Made by a program: the position numbers and the translations under genes | Part shown: piece after piece, positions 48,331 to 59,545 of the stretch | Numbering within the stretch: position 1 is the stretch's first letter | How the letters are laid out: every line of letters starts with the position of its first letter | Assembly: GCA_008933995.1 (NCBI GenBank) | Contig: WARS01000169.1 | Location: forward strand, 702,957-766,956 | Reading direction: 5' to 3' | DNA length: 64,000 bases | Source: Datnioides undecimradiatus | Lineage: Eukaryota; Chordata; Actinopteri; Lobotiformes; Datnioididae | The notes under the pieces: model-generated | Told to the model about the DNA's origin: nothing | The model's input: the letters and a program-made list of their open reading frames with translations, nothing else | The model's database searches: none

Positions 48331-48849
48331 GCATAAAAGATGGCTGAGTGTGATTCACCACTACATCAGACGCATAAAAGGACAAAGATGTGGAGGAAGA
48401 GGTGTGAACTCCCATCTTAGAGCAAAGGAGGACAATTACACCAAGGTTTTAAAGGACGAGATAAAAGCTTGTCTTTAGAGTCTATTTGCTCCAGAATGAG
48501 CTGAGGCACAGTGACTAGATTGGGAGTTTGTTGTATAATAGAAAGGTGGAAGGTAAATTACTGTCATTTGCGCTTCATTAGAGTATTAGCTCCCCTCTAC
48601 AGTTAATTTTTAGACATTGATGCACCTCAAGTGAGGATTTTCTTCTATTCAATGCCAAATTTACACATAGTTTTCAATCGCTGAAATCCTGATTCTTTTT
48701 CCTGTTGAAGGCTTTAAAGAGTTATTGATGAAATCATTTGTAATAAACTGAAAGTCTCATAAAAACTAGGCAATACCGCTGTTTGGTCACTGTTTTCTAT
48801 TTGCTATAAAAGCTCGAACCAACTTATTTCCCTCTTTCCCAACTTATTT
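48331..48849. other. Gene-free DNA with a 20-bp-period duplication
   Basis: AACTTATTTCCC occurs at 48821-48832 and again at 48841-48852. Otherwise AT-rich and unrecognised. Confidence 0.6.
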
Positions 48850-49480
48850 CCCCTAAATTTCTGCCCCAGGCGAGGCAGCGTTCGTAAATGGCTTCAGATC
48901 CGGGGTAAAAATAAAGTATGGCAGGTCAAAGACAAACACTATGTGACTTTGGTGCAGTTGGAAGTAAGGGGAGGCCAGTAAATGCGAGCTGTTGTTGTCA
49001 CTTTCAATAGACATCACAATAAAGACGGCACCTTTCAGAGAACGTTCCCTTGAAATGTCAGGGCCATCCTCAGGAGCCTTGAAGAACGGCGTCTCTTTAA
49101 AAGCAATATTGGCAGTAAACATACAAGGCAGAGGCTGTCTATCAGCTTTTGCCACCGGAGCGTGGTGGAGGATGATAATCGCTGTGGAGGAACGACACCT
49201 GCAGGAATTGAACTTTACCTTTTTCACATTTATTGGATCTTCACCAGCTGGGAAGCTGCTAGCGCGCTGGTCAAAAGCGGCTCTTTTTACCTGCGAGAAA
49301 TCCGTACATTTCCTCCTCATCATGTGTGAATCCATTCCATGAATACATTTCCATAAATATGCATCGCAGTAAATATTTCCAGTTTTCTCTGAATGTCAGG
49401 AAGTTGAAGCCAACATGTCTCGTTGAAGCGATCTCTCTTATCTGCTTCGGAAGCCTTTACAAGGCCTCTCGAGCCTCGTG
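48850..49480. promoter_or_regulatory. Candidate regulatory segment
   Basis: A long complex block with few simple repeats. CATTCC at 49333-49338 (TEAD-type), CATAAATATGCATCG at 49352-49366 (POU-like) and AAATATTTCC near 49371 cluster at its right half. A 160-codon minus-strand frame (48853-49335) and a 116-codon plus-strand frame overlap here. Neither has a recognised domain, and two long frames on opposite strands argue for chance in stop-poor sequence. Confidence 0.28.
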
Positions 49481-51187
49481 TGTTTGAGGGCATGTTGTTT
49501 TTCAGGCTGTTATTGTATTTTTCTGTGTCATCAACCACAAAATGATTTCATCCAATTTATTACTGGAAACTGTACGGCTGCAGAGTCGTTAACTAGATGT
49601 GACATCACAGGCGAGCACCAGCCTCGGAGTACTTCCCTGCTGCCTGACGTTCATCCTAAATTTTATTTGGCTGCTGTTTTGATTTTAAAAAAAACCCCAA
49701 ACAAACAAACAAAAAAAATGCAAGGAAAACATTTCAGGTGTTTCAAAAATAGAATAATTATTTATGACAAATTCTGTAGTGCCAAAAAAACAAAGATCAA
49801 GAAATACTGGATACGAGCGCAGCTTCTGTAGATGTGCAGATGTAATTACCCCTCACCACCACCAAATATACAATTACTAATACACATAAGTCTTAAAGTT
49901 CAAAATATGCGGAACGTCAAATGAGAAAAGAGTATGAATTGTGTGACAGTGACGTGGGATAGAAAACCTAGAGTGCAAGGTGCAATCAAAATGTCACCTG
50001 GTTGTTTCTGCCTTTCCTAAAAGCAGCATCTGCCCGCTATAATCGCCAGTCAGCATAATGAAATTTTGTATAAAGATGCGTCAGAACGCGTGTGAGTAAT
50101 GGCTGGGAGTGAAATTGTTGAGTAAATGTCACAAGTCATGTCTGAAAGATTTTGATTTTGCTGAGGTTTGAATTGAGCTTGACCAGAAAGTATCACTGAG
50201 CAAATACGATGATGTGTGTGTTTGTGTGTCACCCTGCATTATTTAGCTAATTTCAATCAGCTGTGTCCTCCTAAGTGCAGCTGATGGTTGCCATGGAGAT
50301 TGCAACATCTCTGTGCGCTCCCATCTCAGAGAGTGTGGAAAAATGTGGAGTCTAACCTCTCATACTTCAGCATCTATACCTCAGACAGTACCTCCTATTG
50401 CTTAAATGGCAATGACGTAAAAGAAATGGGAGAATTGAACAGATGAGCACACTGAGGTAAATGTGTGTGTGTAATGTCGAAAATAAATATGAGAGAAGTT
50501 TAGAGAAGCGATTGTTCCTGCTTCTGTCCTGACATTTGCCTGCTCAATTAACAGGAGAGCTAATGAGGCAGTTTGCTGCTGCTCATGTCACTCAGGAAGG
50601 TGTATGTTCGTTTCTGTGGTTACATGTTGGTGACCGGGACAAACGCTCCTACGTTTAGATGTGTTAGTTATTCACGTGAGGTGTAACTTGCTCCTCTCCA
50701 CTCCAACTGTCAGGTCCCCACTGTGGCTCTGAACATTCCTCCGCATACACACTAATGTAAAACCTGAGAGGGGCTCGAAATCGCATGAATTTTAAATGGC
50801 CATTGTGCAAAAAAGTACCAATGAAATGAAAGAAGCTGAATTAATGTGAGAAAGTCCCAAGTGTTGTGAGTGTTTTAAAGCTTGAATGGTGTTCCAACGT
50901 GAATGTAGTAATGAGTGTGAGTGCGCTGAAGATGAGCAGGTTTGTCTAACTCTCCATTGTAACTCAGCAAGACAGATGAATAGACTGTAATGGAATTTGA
51001 AAGTTGATTGACACCTGAAATGTCTGAAAGCTGCGTAACACCTGAAAGTTTAAGCATTTCTAGGTAAACTATGAATGAGCAGTGTAAGTATTTTAAAAAA
51101 AGTCAATTTTGAACAGTCGGTCTAATTATGCAATGAGGAAAATTTCTCAGAAAATGTGAAATATTTCTAAAAGTTTTGAATGAGAAA
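49481..51187. other. Gene-free DNA; X-box-like site at 50287-50306
   Basis: An A/C low-complexity run lies at 49686-49719. GTTGCCATGGAGATTGCAAC at 50287-50306 resembles an RFX site but breaks the strict pattern at the last base of the second half. No coding region was recognised. Confidence 0.55.
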
Positions 51188-51239
51188 AGAAATATCCTAA
51201 ATGTCCCAACAAGTTTGTTGGGACATTTAGGATGTTTCT
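51188..51239. repeat. 52-bp near-perfect palindrome
   Basis: Bases 51194-51212 and 51215-51233 are exact 19-bp reverse complements (arm begins ATCCTAAATGTCC) with only two bases between them. Beyond one mismatched pair (51193/51234), five more bases pair on each side. The arms are too close for a normal RNA hairpin loop, so cruciform extrusion or a template-switch origin is more likely than a microRNA. A TAA microsatellite starts 79 bp downstream. Confidence 0.96.
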
Positions 51240-51314
51240 CTGTTGAAAGAGTGGAAGTAGTATCGTCAAAGAAACATGAGGGAATAACTAGAGAAGGCAA
51301 TATCTGAAGAACTG

Positions 51315-51317
<3 letters not shown>

Positions 51318-51353
<36 letters not shown>

Positions 51354-51367
51354 TAATAATAATAATA
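51318..51367. repeat. (TAA)n microsatellite
   Basis: About sixteen TAA units with one TGA interruption at 51350-51352. The Ile-rich minus-strand frame over it (51103-51378) is an artefact. Confidence 0.96.
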
Positions 51368-52499
51368 GAGAGGAACATATTTCACTTGGCATTGCATTGA
51401 AAGGCCCTTGATTCTTGTGTGTTGCCATAGATACTATCTGACAAGCATATTATTGTTTGCTTTATGTGGTTAAGATTTGCTAGTTTCAAGTAAGTAGTTT
51501 CTATATTGAACTGATATCAAACTTCCAACGCTGGGAGAATCCAAGTAAAACTAAAACAGCCTCCACAGTGCGCCCTCAATTTATCAGGCTTTTTAAATAT
51601 TCCATATTTTTCCACATAGCACCTAGAAATTACAGTATATTCACAAGTAATACTCCACACCTTACTGAAGCGGGCAGGAATAAATGTATAAAGGCAACAC
51701 GGTGAAAATAAAAGGGGCTTTTCAGGAGTGGCTCACATGGCCGACGGATGTATAAACAGCTCTGCGCGGCGTCTGACACGCTCATGCCTCACTGATCACA
51801 TGGTAAGCTGTGAGTTGACAGGAGTGGTAATTTAAAGGTGAATGTGTTTGCACTCACACATGCTTTTGCTGTTAACAGAAATAAAAAAAGTGCCAACCTT
51901 GAAAAGGGCTCTAATTGTTGAAGCTTCATCAAACTACTTGGTCAGTTCTCCACTGTGATCGGACATGTTCATGTGCATTTCTAGTTCATTAATTGTATAC
52001 GAACGTCTGCACAAATCGATATATTAGCAATCCATCAAATCGGTCTGTGTGCTGTCAAGTGTTGAAACCATAGAAAGTGTCTCTCTACACTGGGCAGTAG
52101 GTACAGACAAAGTTAGAAACTATAGTGATCATATTAACAAACTGTATTCATGAGTAAACAGAATGAATCAATGCTTGAATCAAATTCAGGTTAGAAACAG
52201 AATAAATATTTGAATATACAATGAAAGCAGACAGTCTTAATAATACAAAGAATAAATGAAATGATTCAAATCATCAGCAATAATACAATAATGATACATT
52301 TGCTAAATAGTGAAGCATTTAGCTGCTAACAAGCCAGATAGTTCCCTCAGAAGCTGGTGGACATCCAAGCTGAGCTAAAAGGAGAGTGAATATGATACTT
52401 ACTATTCATCAGGTGGCTAAAGGATGCAGCTTCAAATGAGCGTTTAGAGAAATCAGACCTGTTATTCAATCCCACTTTTGTTCTCTGGTGTTTTTTTTA
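51368..52499. other. Gene-free AT-rich DNA
   Basis: AATAATACAA-type words recur at 52230-52310 without forming a clear repeat. No exon or repeat family was recognised. Confidence 0.6.
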
Positions 52500-53080
52500 T
52501 ATCTTGCAGGCTTCAGCTTCCATCAGCGAGGAGGACGTAAACACCTGGTCCACGCGTTGCAGCGCAGCTTAAGAGATAATGAAGTAAGCGCACGTTAACA
52601 GATGGATCAGATAATAGACGTGGCAAAAATAGAAATTCAGAACAAGAGTGTTGAGGCCTTGTTTTAATTGAATAATGGAGTTTACAAAGACAGCATTCAC
52701 TGAGACAGGCTTTGAAGCAGCGATCCACACTGCTTCAGTTTCCACTGCCCCTGTTTATCATCTAACATCTACAAGCTGAGGAGGAATTTCAGAGGAGCTG
52801 TAAAATGAACTTTTTTTTATTTAATGAATTATCTGCTGCTACAAATTACAGCTTTAATTACCTGTTAATGCCCCGCACTCTCCGATTTACCATTCTCATA
52901 TCCCATCTGACTGGCAGGGAAGTATGGCAGCTAGCATTCAGACCAATGGCTACAGGTGATGACGCGTTTCGGGAAAACCGGCCACTGACCGACGTTAAAT
53001 GTAGTTTCACGCCACGTTTAATTTCAGTCAGTTCAAACCGCAGTGTTTGTGACAGCGAGGCATCATGCAGGATGACACTG
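52500..53080. promoter_or_regulatory. Candidate regulatory segment with TTTAATTA site
   Basis: TTTAATTACCTGTTAATGCC at 52853-52872 combines a homeodomain core with a CACCTG-like/TAATG word. ACGCGTTTCGGG near 52962 and other CpGs follow. The overlapping 94- and 136-codon frames are on opposite strands and unrecognised. The G9 run (53153-53161) just downstream is simple sequence. Confidence 0.27.
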
Positions 53081-53660
53081 ATTGGCTGATAAGTGCGTTG
53101 AGGCAGATGGGAAGCTGACCAAGGGTTGACTGGGACTGCAGCGCCGGGCGGTGGGGGGGGGTTGGCCTTGAGGAAAAATGGCGCGGCCAAATAAAAAAAA
53201 GAGCAAGAAAATAAAAAGCAGATAGGCAAAGAGGAAAATGTCTCACTATTATGTATTTCACGCTGCAATGAGCATTTGACACATCCAATTTCTAACCTGA
53301 GACACTTACTGTGTCTTTGTGTAGCTGAGAGGGGTTAGAGGAGAGGCTATGGCATAACAGATCAGTGTGTGTGTTGTTGTCTGCGCTAAGAGCAGTGCAG
53401 TGGGAGGCAGATGATAAAACATTTTGTGCATGGAACATTTTGCTTGTATAAGCTTTGACTATTTGTATGTGGAGCTCTTTATTTATGTGTGTACACGGTC
53501 ACGTCTCGGAGACACGAAATGCAAATCCACATGACATTAAATCGTTATATTTTATAGTGTAGACTTTGTTTCAGGTTAGGGTAACGTTGGGTTTAGGGTA
53601 CGTCTCCAGGAAATGAATGTAAGTCAATGCACTGTCACCTAAAGTAATGGAAACATATCT

Positions 53661-53807
53661 GTGTGTGAGCGTGTGTGTGTGTGAGCATGTGGTGTGTATG
53701 TGCGGGAAAGAAACAATCATCTCACATGAGTTACCCTCTGGGAAGAACACATTCAATGCCCTTAGGCGCGCACACACACAGACACACACACACACTCGCT
53801 CACACAC
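53661..53807. repeat. Inverted pair of GT and CA tracts
   Basis: GTGTGTGAGCGTGTGTGTGT (53661-53680) and the later CACACTCGCTCACACAC stretch (53791-53807, with more CA upstream) are reverse complements apart from a two-base difference in the interrupting AGCG/CGCT. They are separated by about 100 bp. The shared interruption shows they are arms of one inverted repeat and not independent microsatellites. Confidence 0.75.
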
Positions 53808-53859
53808 TCCCCTCCTGGCCTGTCCCGAGGTGCTTTAGCACCTGTACCCCCATTAAAAG

Positions 53860-54640
53860 CTCTTAAAATCAGACCAATGCACACCGCCCGCGCCACTCAC
53901 AGCAAAGCGAGAACCCGAACAACCAACTCCGTCCCCTTCCCCTCCGCAGAACCGAACGGACGAATTACCTGGCGCGATTAGTTTCAAACCGCATGTGTCT
54001 TGTTTGCATACATTTTGCGGGTAATTGCTCAGCTTTGTTTCGTGCAGCCTGGAAAAACTGTCACCACGTGCGAAACGCATGCAGCTCTCGCTCATCAAAG
54101 TGGATGTGTTAGTTAACGCGAACAGCATAAGCTCTTCAAACGCTAAAAAGATGTTTGGCGTCTCTTCTTAATTGCATGCCACTGCAATTATACAAGTCAT
54201 TTCTAAAGGGGGGGGTGTTTTTCCTTTCTTTTTTTCTTGCCTGCTTCTCATCCGTGCCTGCTTTGCCTCTTCCTGAAGCTGACCTGGTGGCTCACCAATT
54301 TCATTGTCATAATTACCATCATCACAATCACTATTATCTTAATTGGCCTTATCTCCTCGTTAGCTGCTCGTTAGCTAATTGACTCGGAAAATATCCCGCC
54401 AAACGCTCTGCGCTGCGAGACAAAAGGCAACAGACGGAGATCAAGAGGAGACATCTGCCTGTTGAGACAAGAGAAAAACTACGACGAGCTCCGGCTCATC
54501 TGTCACAGTAATGGCTGTCTCAACAACTGTACACAATTATGTGGAGGAAAAACTACCGTCGCAGCCGCCACCGCCGCCGCGCTAGTTATACGGCGGAACA
54601 CATACGCGCTTTCTGACATACACTTACATAAAATACACAG
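53860..54640. promoter_or_regulatory. CpG-rich candidate regulatory region
   Basis: Two CpG-dense halves (about 53880-54140 and 54380-54610, each with some 20 or more CpGs by count) flank an AT-rich core. Motifs include TTTGCATA (54003-54010, POU-like), TAATTA (54310-54315), TTAATTGG (54339-54346) and CTTATCT (54348-54354, GATA-type). GCCGCCACCGCCGCCGCGC lies at 54559-54577. The layout suits a developmental enhancer or a CpG-island promoter, but no coding exon with a start is recognisable. Frames here are short and unrecognised. Confidence 0.4.
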
Positions 54641-54755
54641 TCAGACCTAGACAGATGCTTAATGACATGTTCCGACAGACCTGAGGGCACCCACGGCTAC
54701 AGAAGTAAAAGAGAACGCAATTATACACAGGGTAAGACACACGTATATCCCCAGT

Positions 54756-54786
<31 letters not shown>

Positions 54787-54803
54787 TGGAGAGTGTGTGT
54801 GTC
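54756..54803. repeat. (CA)n tract followed by inverted (GT) tail
   Basis: Twenty-nine bases of CA repeat (54756-54784) are followed by TGTGGAGAGTGTGTGTGTC, so the end can fold back on the CA tract. Confidence 0.9.
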
Positions 54804-55644
54804 AAAAAGCCAATTATAGGACATAGAAAGAAATAGGAAGAAATACTGTAATTACAGCACTGATCTGTGTGGGAATTAGGACGAATGGCAGAAAATATCA
54901 GAATTATCATCAATTAAAGCCTCAGCTACCCGTTTAAAGATGCGGAGATGGCTTTAGTGAAAAGCCCGGAAAAGAAGAGGAAGCTGTCTCTCTGCCGCAA
55001 TTTGCTCCGCACTTTAGGAACACAGGGACATTTTCCGAAGGTTTGAAGGAGAATTTCAAGTCGGTTCCCAGCGCGGTAACCTCTGAAGTGATTCCCAACC
55101 GAGAGGAAACGTTTTTTCCGGAGCCGTTTCCTGAAACCTCTGTGTGTTGTGTTTTCTCTGACCTCCCTCCACTGACACTCTTTCCCCACTGTGTCTTTTC
55201 TGTGTCCCTTCACGTGTCATCCACCAGCTTCTGTTCCTCCTCGCCTTCATTTCTCCATCCCTGTGTGTTACTCCACCCTCTCTTTCTACCCCGTGGCCAT
55301 TTTTCCGCTCGTCTTCCCAGCTCCCTCTTCCTTTCCACTCTGTGTTTTGTCTCTATTATATTTTTCTGGAACGCTTTCTCTCTCTCTTTACCTCCCTTCC
55401 TCTTTCCTTCTCCCTCCATGTCACGTCATGTGCGTTGCTATAGGGTTGTGGAGTCACTGGTAATAGGGTCCCATGGGTGCTCTGTACACAATTGCTGGGG
55501 TCTGGGAGCTGCCTGCATAATATGAAAGGGGGGCCTTGTGCTCTCCTGTCCTACTTTAGAAAGGTTCTGCGGCTGGATGCTTGTGTGTCCCCGCGTGTCT
55601 GTGCGCGCATCGCGTTGCACTTCGAAGTGACAGGAAGCCACCGA
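54804..55644. other. Gene-free DNA, pyrimidine-rich 55150-55425
   Basis: CT-rich low complexity explains the 160-codon Ser/Pro/Phe-rich plus-strand frame (55043-55525) and the Lys/Glu/Arg-rich frames opposite. No domain was recognised. Confidence 0.6.
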
Positions 55645-55850
55645 GTGAAGCTGACCAAGGTAGAGGAGTTTAGGTATTTACAACTGAGTGCATCAGCCGC
55701 AGTAATGCAGGCGCGTTGAACCGTATTAGCGAAGAGATGCTGACCTACAAAGCAAGTCTCTTGGTTCGTCTGCATCCTCAGCAATGGCCACACGCTTTGG
55801 GTTGTGACAGAGAGAATGATACAAGCACCTGTCACAGGATTTCTCAGCGA
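55645..55850 (+). mobile_element. Non-LTR retrotransposon (LINE) reverse-transcriptase scrap
   Basis: GTGAAGCTGACCAAGGTAGA codes KLTKVEEFRYL. It is followed by SASAAVMQAR and, after several stops, by GHTLWVVTERM and then IQAPVTGFLS. These correspond to the C-terminal part of a fish LINE reverse transcriptase (usual order VEEFKYLG, then ASAVMRAL, then YGHELWVVTER, then IQAAEMSFLR). About 60 bp between the first two blocks are deleted and in-frame stops occur, so it is a dead fragment. The polymerase active site would lie upstream and is absent. Confidence 0.82.
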
Positions 55851-58393
55851 TTTGGTTGACCTTACTCAGCATGTATAAACCTTTATTAGAGGTTTGTAGT
55901 TGGCGGATTAACCCTGAGGTCAGCGTTTCAGTGTGGAGGCGGAACCATTTGATGACGTGTGATGGTTACATTGGAGTTGAGGCTTGCAGGTGCCTGGGAC
56001 ATTGCACTGTGGTAGCAGGGAGTCAGAGGAAGGTCCTGCTGGCTCAGCTGTGTTTATATTTAGTTCTTCTCTCCAAAACCCTTTGTGGGAATCCCTGCCG
56101 ACTGATATTTATGTTTCATTCATCATAAAAAATGTTTAAGTAAATTTTTAAACCTGCATTGTTCTGTGTTTTGAATATTAACGTGACACCATATAAAATA
56201 GAATAGAGAGCACAAAGATGGTCACCTTTGACTTTAGACAACCTGTTTAATGTCGTTTGAACCTGCTGCTGCAAACCCCATGCATTGCACATCACACTGC
56301 TCACACATATAAGTCAGTACATGGAGAACCTTATTATCCACTTATAAGATGATTAAAATGAAAATACATGGAATATTTGAGTATGACCCTCAGCTTTGCT
56401 TTTGTTTTTTAATTTTAAAGTTTACCAGTACAAACTATTGTGTTTATTACTAATTAATAATATTATAATGGTAAGGTATTCAGCTGCACATATAATTCAA
56501 CTTATCACTGCCTCTGTCTGGTTCCATACTTGCTCATAATTAAATACCTTACTCAAGGCGAAACAGGAAAAAGTGTTTAATCACTTTTGAGACGTTCTTC
56601 ATCTTAACATTCTTTAAGTACAGTTATTAAAGGACTTAAACTGCCACTGGACGTGCTTTTCTCAATTTACCGTCATACATTAAATGCTAAGTGCACGCCT
56701 TTTCTCTGAATGTTGATGTTAGATGTTAGATGCCATCCCCCGCTACTTGTTTGCACAAGAAAACACTCAAACTGTATTCTCACTTTATAAAAGATCATGA
56801 CAGTGTCCTCTTCTTCTCTTAAGTAAACATGTTTATTGCTTCTCTCTTATTTCCCAAGTGATGTCGATCTTTTATTCAAGGAAATTTGGGGGAAAAAAGC
56901 AGCATGTCCTGTGTTTTTGGTCGTCGCTTGGCGGTCTCTGTAACTGTCGTGCTGAAGATAATACCAAATGGAAACAACAGGCGGCCTGGGAAATTAAATG
57001 CTTTCCGTTACCACCATATTCCATATGAACGCTTTACATTTAAAAATGAAAAACATATATTAGGTTTATTATTCCCTCTTCCTCCTTTGTCTGTGGCTCC
57101 CACTGTTCACCACAATTGAAATGCACAGTTGTACATGTATATGTGTTTGTATAAACAGTACATCAGCATTTCTCAGGCAGCACTGGCTGTTTGCACAGTT
57201 CAGTTTCACTTGTTCTTGGCGGTCGACCCAGGTGGGTTCTCTTCCAATAATAAAGACAAAGATAGAGGAGTTACATTCAGTGAGAAAGACGGAGAAAGAA
57301 ACAAGAAGGGACAAAGGAGGTGGAAGCATCGCCACTGCAGAATCTGCTGCCAACCTGCCAGACGAAGTCCAAAATCAGGCAACTCTCATCAGTGCAGCCA
57401 AAACCAAAAACTTGGTACTTGATAGCAGTGTGGAGTTATCATTCTATTCAAGCAAAGTTGGACACAGGATATAGAGAGCGGCGTCCATGATAAGATATTT
57501 GAAACAGATTGGGGGAGCTATGTCATTCTTTGGTGGGATCAACAGAAACGTAATCTAGACAGTGAAACAGCTTGTCACAAATCAGAGGGTTTGATAATAG
57601 GTTTGAAAGTGTGTTTTTAAAGCACAATTCATGGCAGTAGTCATTAAATACCAATTAGGTAGGTGTGTAAATATGCCACTATCCCGGCATCTCTGCAGGA
57701 GTGAGATTATTTCCTTAGAAAACACTCACTCACTGTGATTGAGACAGCTGTGATGGCAAAACTGTGGCTAACTCCACATTCAGTTCTGAGCAAAGCTCCA
57801 GTAACACACCTCCCTGAACCAAAAGGCTCTGAGTACCCATCTCAACAACACTGGTGGATGTCCACATGGCGGGGGGGGGAGTCCAAACAGCCCAGAGACC
57901 AGATCAGTTTGGAAGCAAAAAAGATTATGGGTATAAATGAGGAGTCTGTGGGAGAGGCTCCCCACTGTAAGCCTTTCAAGTCCAAAAAACTTCAGTTTCC
58001 TGCCAAACAGCATTTCAAAGCAAAAATATCTAATGATAGTCTGGACAAACTCCTGCAATGCAAACAAATTAAGCCATTTATCTCAGTCATGACTGCCCTA
58101 ATGTGTGAACTTAAGAATTGTGTTTTTGCAGTTTTAATAAAGCTCTACATGAGGCCATCCATCTCTGGATGATAAAAGCTGGCCCATATTGATCTTTTTT
58201 GCATCTTTGGGAAGTCAGAGTCTCATTCTGGACTCGAAAGAACTCCAAGAAACTTTAAATGCCTGTACAATATTCAGTCTACACACTCACTATTCAGTTT
58301 AGTTGTTTTCTATCTGTGTGTTTCTGTGTTGTAGTAGTGATTTAGCTAGAATAACAAGAGGCAGGTACTTGTAGAAACTACCCATCCCCCCTC

Positions 58394-58396
<3 letters not shown>
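55851..58396. other. Gene-free DNA
   Basis: A 145-codon plus-strand frame (57735-58172) and a 117-codon frame (57121-57474) show no recognisable domain, splice context or compositional bias. GATGTTAGATGTTAGATG repeats near 56715-56732. Most of 56330-56880 is AT-rich. Confidence 0.55.

Positions 58397-58442
<46 letters not shown>
58397..58442. repeat. (CA)23 microsatellite
   Basis: Twenty-three uninterrupted AC units, the longest perfect dinucleotide tract in the window and a likely polymorphic marker. Confidence 0.98.
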
Positions 58443-58445
<3 letters not shown>

Positions 58446-58640
58446 GATAAAGGCCTTGAAAGGCTGACAATGGGACTGTGCTGCAGCCCATCTCAGCTGT
58501 ATGTTGGAAAATAAAGGTCACAGAAGAGCTGGATCTCTGTGTGCAGACATGTGATTGGACCTCTCAACTGTCACTGTAGTTCCACTGAAGAGTCCTTAGC
58601 AAAACCATTAGCTCTGTCAGTCACAGGTTTACGGTTTATC

Positions 58641-58758
58641 GATGACTAAGACTGGGCATGCTAATACAATCCAGTCTTAGTTTAGCATGTCAGAATGCTA
58701 ACTTTTGATAATTAAGTACAACGTACAGATGAGGCTCAGGAGAATGTCATTAGTTGTC
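58641..58758 (-). mobile_element. Dispersed teleost repeat fragment
   Basis: TCTTAGTTTAGCATGTCAGA, ATGCTAACTTTTGATAATTA, AGTACAACGTACAGATGAGG and GAATGTCATTAGTTGT follow, in reverse orientation, the abundant fish repeat also seen at 15648-15690 (usual form ACTAATGACATTCCCATCAG, then CTGTACTTTGTG, then GCTAATTAGCA, then GTTAGCATG). It is degraded and non-coding. Confidence 0.75.
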
Positions 58759-59176
58759 ACTGGGTAGCTGAACATTTTGAGCTGCCAGTGGCTCTTGATG
58801 AAAACGATCAGAAAATGTGTGACTGTAAGCTGAATTTTGGACCAAACGGGTTAAAAACATCTTTTTTTTTTTTGGCTGATTTTATTGCTGAAATTTAATA
58901 AAAAATAGGGGAAAACTTGTGTTTTGTCTTCATCCGGCAAACCGAGTGAAAGACATTTACAGTATTTGTTGGTAATGGTTAATTCATTTATTCTGCATTT
59001 CAGCTGCAGCATGTAGGAAACACTCAATCTAACATCTTACACCATCAGTGTGTGGTGCGAACAGCCACTCGGTGTGAAAGCAACGTGAAAAAAACACTAC
59101 TGCTTTTTCTGCCACGTAAATAAAAGACACAGTGACCAGCAATATACGTTTTAAAATGAATAAACACTCCTACGAT

Positions 59177-59545
59177 GTCATTTGGCGTACGCTTTTATCT
59201 AAAGCGACATACATATAGAATAGGTCTGTACCTATTCTCAAGCACAAGCAAAGATCTAGGTAGGAAAAGCAACGCTGACAAGTGCTAAGACATGTTTTGA
59301 GTCCAGGAGGAATTTGAAGTGCTCGTTACAAGAGGAGATGTTTGAAAAACAGTAAGGTCAGTTTCTTGAAGGTTGTGAGGGACTCTGCAGATTGAATGGA
59401 GTTAGGTAACTCATTCCACCACTGGGGGACGACAGAGGGAAAGAGTCTAGATCGCAATTTTGGGCCCCGTTGTGATTTTGGGACTAGACGTCTTCGTCTG
59501 GAGTGTAGACCTGGATGAAGGGGTTCAGGTAACCAGTAGCAGTTT
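59177..59545 (+). mobile_element. Dispersed teleost repeat
   Basis: It starts GTCATTTGGCGTACGCTTTT followed by ATCTAAAGCGACATACAT, a close variant of the fish repeat start CATTTGGCAGACGCTTTTAT. It continues with GGAGTTAGGTAACTCATTCC, ACCACTGGGGGACGACAGAG and GGCCCCGTTGTGATTTTGGG, and ends near GGGGTTCAGGTAACCAGTAG. The order matches a repeat found in very many fish genomes and 3' UTRs. I cannot place its class with certainty, and it has no coding frame. Confidence 0.78.

Noticed and set aside
48853-49335. 160-codon minus-strand frame
   Set aside because: No recognisable domain. A 116-codon frame lies on the opposite strand over the same bases, so the segment is stop-poor and not clearly coding.
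51188-51239. Palindrome considered as a microRNA precursor
   Set aside because: The 2-nt centre leaves no natural loop and the stem is almost perfectly paired, unlike normal precursors.
55043-55525. 160-codon plus-strand frame
   Set aside because: Pyrimidine-rich low complexity gives a Ser/Pro/Phe/Leu string without domain features. It ends just before a dead LINE fragment.
57735-58172. 145-codon plus-strand frame starting at an ATG
   Set aside because: Amino-acid composition is unremarkable, no family is recognised, and it has neither a Kozak-like context nor splice partners that I can see.
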